A stretch of DNA of 64,000 nt, from positions 640,077-704,076 of the forward strand of contig NW_009799101.1 in assembly GCF_000213175.1 (NCBI RefSeq). The letters run 5' to 3'. Source of the DNA: Neurospora tetrasperma FGSC 2508 (Eukaryota > Ascomycota > Sordariomycetes > Sordariales > Sordariaceae). Made by a program: the position numbers and the translations under genes. This document shows positions 61,650-64,000 of the stretch, piece after piece (position 1 is the first letter of the stretch; each line of letters starts with the position of its first letter). The notes under the pieces were generated by a model. The model searched no databases, was not told the origin of the DNA, and saw nothing but the letters and a program-made list of their open reading frames with translations.

Positions 61650-62660
61650 AAATACCCAACTATAATTAATTCATAAAATATATGTAGGGAAGCTAAGAAG
61701 ATACTTGGGCCGTAAGGGAATACATAAAACATTCAATAAATTTTACTATTAATTAGGAATATATTAGTCCGTAAATTTTTTTTCTAAAGCTCAGCGTATA
61801 TAAAAACTAAGGTAATAAAATACTTACTAATAGGCAACGTAAAGCCTTTCCTAATACCCTTCAAATTTTAATCGCAAGTTTCAATAGACTATATAGTACT
61901 TATAATACTATATACTAAGAGAGGACGAACCTACCGCTATATCGCAATTGTAATCGACCGCTTAATTAGAATAAGGCTCTATATTCCTATAGAAATATTA
62001 AAAATGAATAAGTTAATTGAATAGTTTATTAAGAAAATATATAATATATATAGATTACCGGATAGCATTGTATTAGATAGAGGTTTGTAATTTATTTTAG
62101 CGTTCTAGAGAACCCTATACAAATGTTTAAGAATAGTAGTAAAACTACTATTAGCCTTCTACTTACAAACCAACGGATAAACTAAGCGGATTAATATAGA
62201 AATGGAATGATACCCAAGGCTTTATATTAATTGCGCCCAAAATAACTAAGTAGACTAACTACCTTTAGCCGAATTTGCCTACAACAATACAGTCTCCGAA
62301 ACGATTAATATTAATTCCTTTTATACTAACTACGGTTTCTACCTACGAATAAGCATAGAGCCGTTCAAGCTATATCCTCTAAACCTAACGGAAGCTTAGA
62401 AAAAGGAATTTTTCAAAGCCTCCAAAGTAACTAACCGATTCCAAACCGTACTAAAGGGTATCATCGCCCTATTTAAATAAACCCAAGATTAGTAAAAAGT
62501 ACAAACAAATAAGTATTATATAAATACCCTAAAGTATAAAACCGGTAATAAAGTACTACTAAATACTAAAAATTTCGCTACCGGAAGGCCGTAAGCAAAA
62601 TTAGTCCCTAAATTCGAAGGCCTATTTACAATACTACAATACAACTTATACCAAATTAAA
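61650..62660 (+). pseudogene. Gypsy C integrase region
   Basis: Blocks IAIVIDRLIRIRLYIPIE (61945), LPDSIVLDRGLQFI (62055), AFYLQTNG (62155) and LPLAEFAYNNTVSETI (62260) follow the Ty3 integrase core in order. NKVLLNTKNFATGRP (near 62540) is the C-terminal domain. It is clearly readable but broken in several places. Confidence 0.88.
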
Positions 62661-62859
62661 CTCTAACTCCCTAAGAATATAAAGGTTAACCCCATATTTT
62701 ATATATCAATAATTAAGGTTTAGGAGACGGCAGGGCTCCCTAAGCAATATAATATCGAATAAAATATTTTAACCAATTAGGGAAAGTCTATAATAAGAAC
62801 CGATAATAATAATAATAACGAATAGTAGAAGTAGGAGTTCGGAAATATTATCGGGTACA

Positions 62860-63000
62860 ATAAAGTAAACAACGGCCGTTAAATATATTAAATTAAATGG
62901 AAGGATATTAATAAACCAATATAGTAACCGGTTAAAGATTTAGAAGGATATAGCGATACTATTTAGAAATATTACAATTCCTACCCTAATGTACCACCAC
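62860..63000 (+). pseudogene. Gypsy C chromodomain
   Basis: The stretch IKWKDINKPI followed by QPVKDLEGY matches the chromodomain core (WKGY...TWEP...). In chromoviruses this module directs integration towards marked heterochromatin, which suits the compact, repeat-filled setting. Confidence 0.75.
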
Positions 63001-63099
63001 TCCTAGTTTAGATTAAGAGGAAGTAAAATAAAAGGAAGCTAAAGAAGAGATTATTATCTTCCAACTTAATAATAATCTCCCTGTCCTACACCTTACTAG

Positions 63100-63856
63100 T
63101 ACTTGATATTAATTCTAATTTAAACCCATATTAATTACTTTAACGAAACACTCGAATCGCTTAACAAATGGGATAAACTCGGCAAAAAGAAAAGAATTCA
63201 ATACGACTTATTCTACATACCTTAATCGAATACCTTATAATATACCCTTTTATAGGGCAACTATTAATAGTACTAAGAGATAGTACTTTTTACAACAGTC
63301 TTACGTCTCCTATTCCCCCGGACGGCCTATATCTACAATAATTAAAACTCCTATAACGGATAAGATTAGAAGATAAAAAGTATTTGAAAAACGTTAGTAG
63401 TACGATAGTTAAACGTTTAAAGAGAAAAACGAATTACAAGCAAGGAATTAAATACACAAGCTCTCTAATTTATACTAATAGCGGCTACGGGCGTCCTATA
63501 CCAACTACTATACTATAGGTATCCCTATAGCACCCCTAGTAAGGCTAGTAATAGTAAAAGTCGTTAAAGTTCTTTATATACATTAGTTAAACTAATTTTC
63601 TAATATACAAATAAATTATTAGGAGTAATAATAACTCTCCCCGCGGAAGGGTCAAATTTAATAATATTTTACCTAGTATTCTACCCTTAAGTAGGAATGG
63701 GAACGCCAAGCGGCTTCCCGTCTTAGTACGAGCGCTAAGACTTTTCGCTACAATATAATTAAACATATTAATAGAGGGGTCGGGGAGAATCTATTTTGAA
63801 TAAAACAATATATTTAAATAATATTTTTATAGTAGGAGTGTTTTAGAGGGCGGTAG
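63100..63856. other. Gypsy C 3' tail with purine tract
   Basis: Decayed sequence after the chromodomain with no separate gene. A GC-rich dyad GGGAACGCCAAGCGGCTTCCC lies at 63699-63719. The last 16 bases, rich in AGAGGGCGG, resemble the polypurine tract before an LTR. Confidence 0.5.
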
Positions 63857-64000
63857 TATCAGAGGGCTAAATCATATACCTTGTACTAGGGTGTAGTATA
63901 GGCTAGATTATATATACGTACTCTATACCTTGCTATAGCACTGGTGCCGGCCCGGGTATTGAGGCTCTGTATGACCTACTCTACCGGGCTATATAACCCT
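63857..64000 (+). repeat. Putative 3' LTR of Gypsy C, partial
   Basis: Begins TATCAGAGGGC right after the purine tract (TG changed to TA would fit RIP). It contains a TATATAACCC segment at the very end of the window that could be an LTR promoter. No partner LTR is in the window, so the call rests on position and composition. Confidence 0.45.

Larger units (their letters stand above)
60800..64000 (+). mobile_element. Ty3/Gypsy retrotransposon C (fossil, 5' truncated, runs off window)
   Basis: Plus-strand order: RNase H from about 60840 (ETDASN...LGGTLSQ), an integrase zinc and core region (about 61650-62300), an integrase C-terminal block (about 62520-62660), a chromodomain (about 62860-63000) and a C-terminal tail. 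A purine tract at 63841-63856 and a putative 3' LTR from 63857 close the element. Reverse transcriptase and gag are missing. Breaks are numerous. It is a chromovirus-type element by its chromodomain. Confidence 0.85.

Overview
This window looks like a piece of a filamentous ascomycete (Pezizomycotina) chromosome made almost entirely of dead transposable elements. No gene here looks functional. The sequence is very AT-rich and TpA is strikingly abundant, while CpA and TpG are scarce. Old reading frames are broken mainly where Gln or Trp codons would be expected, which is the footprint of repeat-induced point mutation (RIP). No tRNA, rRNA, CRISPR array or plausible intact housekeeping gene was seen. 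Species cannot be assigned from this window.

Layout: 1-4540 is a Tad1-like LINE on the minus strand, cut by the window edge. 4640-5565 is a fragment of an unrecognised multicopy gene, 'family U'. 5690-12600 is mosaic DNA holding a Gag-like remnant, a perfect 90-bp inverted repeat (9301-9644), a pair of direct repeats (about 9955-10530 and 11170-11560) and a 55-bp minisatellite. A longer family U copy (about 12620-26690) is split by an 8,483-bp Ty3/Gypsy element (15472-23954) that still shows both 454-bp LTRs and a 5-bp target duplication. 27300-28475 is a MULE transposase remnant. It is followed by a MITE fragment and by the 3' kilobase of a LINE (to 29757). 29774-31000 and 33000-36290 are unrecognised RIP-damaged coding relics; the latter is 'family P'. 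37160-39965 and 40131-43314 are two related MULE transposons in the same orientation.

The right half shows clear stratigraphy. An unrecognised coding relic, 'family V' (43500-47957), was hit by a 525-bp hAT-like MITE (44855-45379, 8-bp target duplication) and a 5'-truncated LINE (45883-47578, 14-bp target duplication). It ends at the LTR of a second Gypsy element (from 47958). That Gypsy element is in turn interrupted by a roughly 1.6-kb insertion containing an assembly gap (51759-52337), a long TAA array and the same 55-bp minisatellite module found near 10.6 kb. It is cut short by another LINE (54866-58460). 58460-59200 is an island of less mutated DNA with ACGGTT clusters. 59200-60720 is a second family P copy on the minus strand. 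60800-64000 is a third Gypsy relic with integrase, chromodomain and the start of a 3' LTR.

The elements do not form a working pathway. The interest lies in the nesting order, the intact element ends, the unrecognised multicopy gene families, and the islands that escaped RIP.
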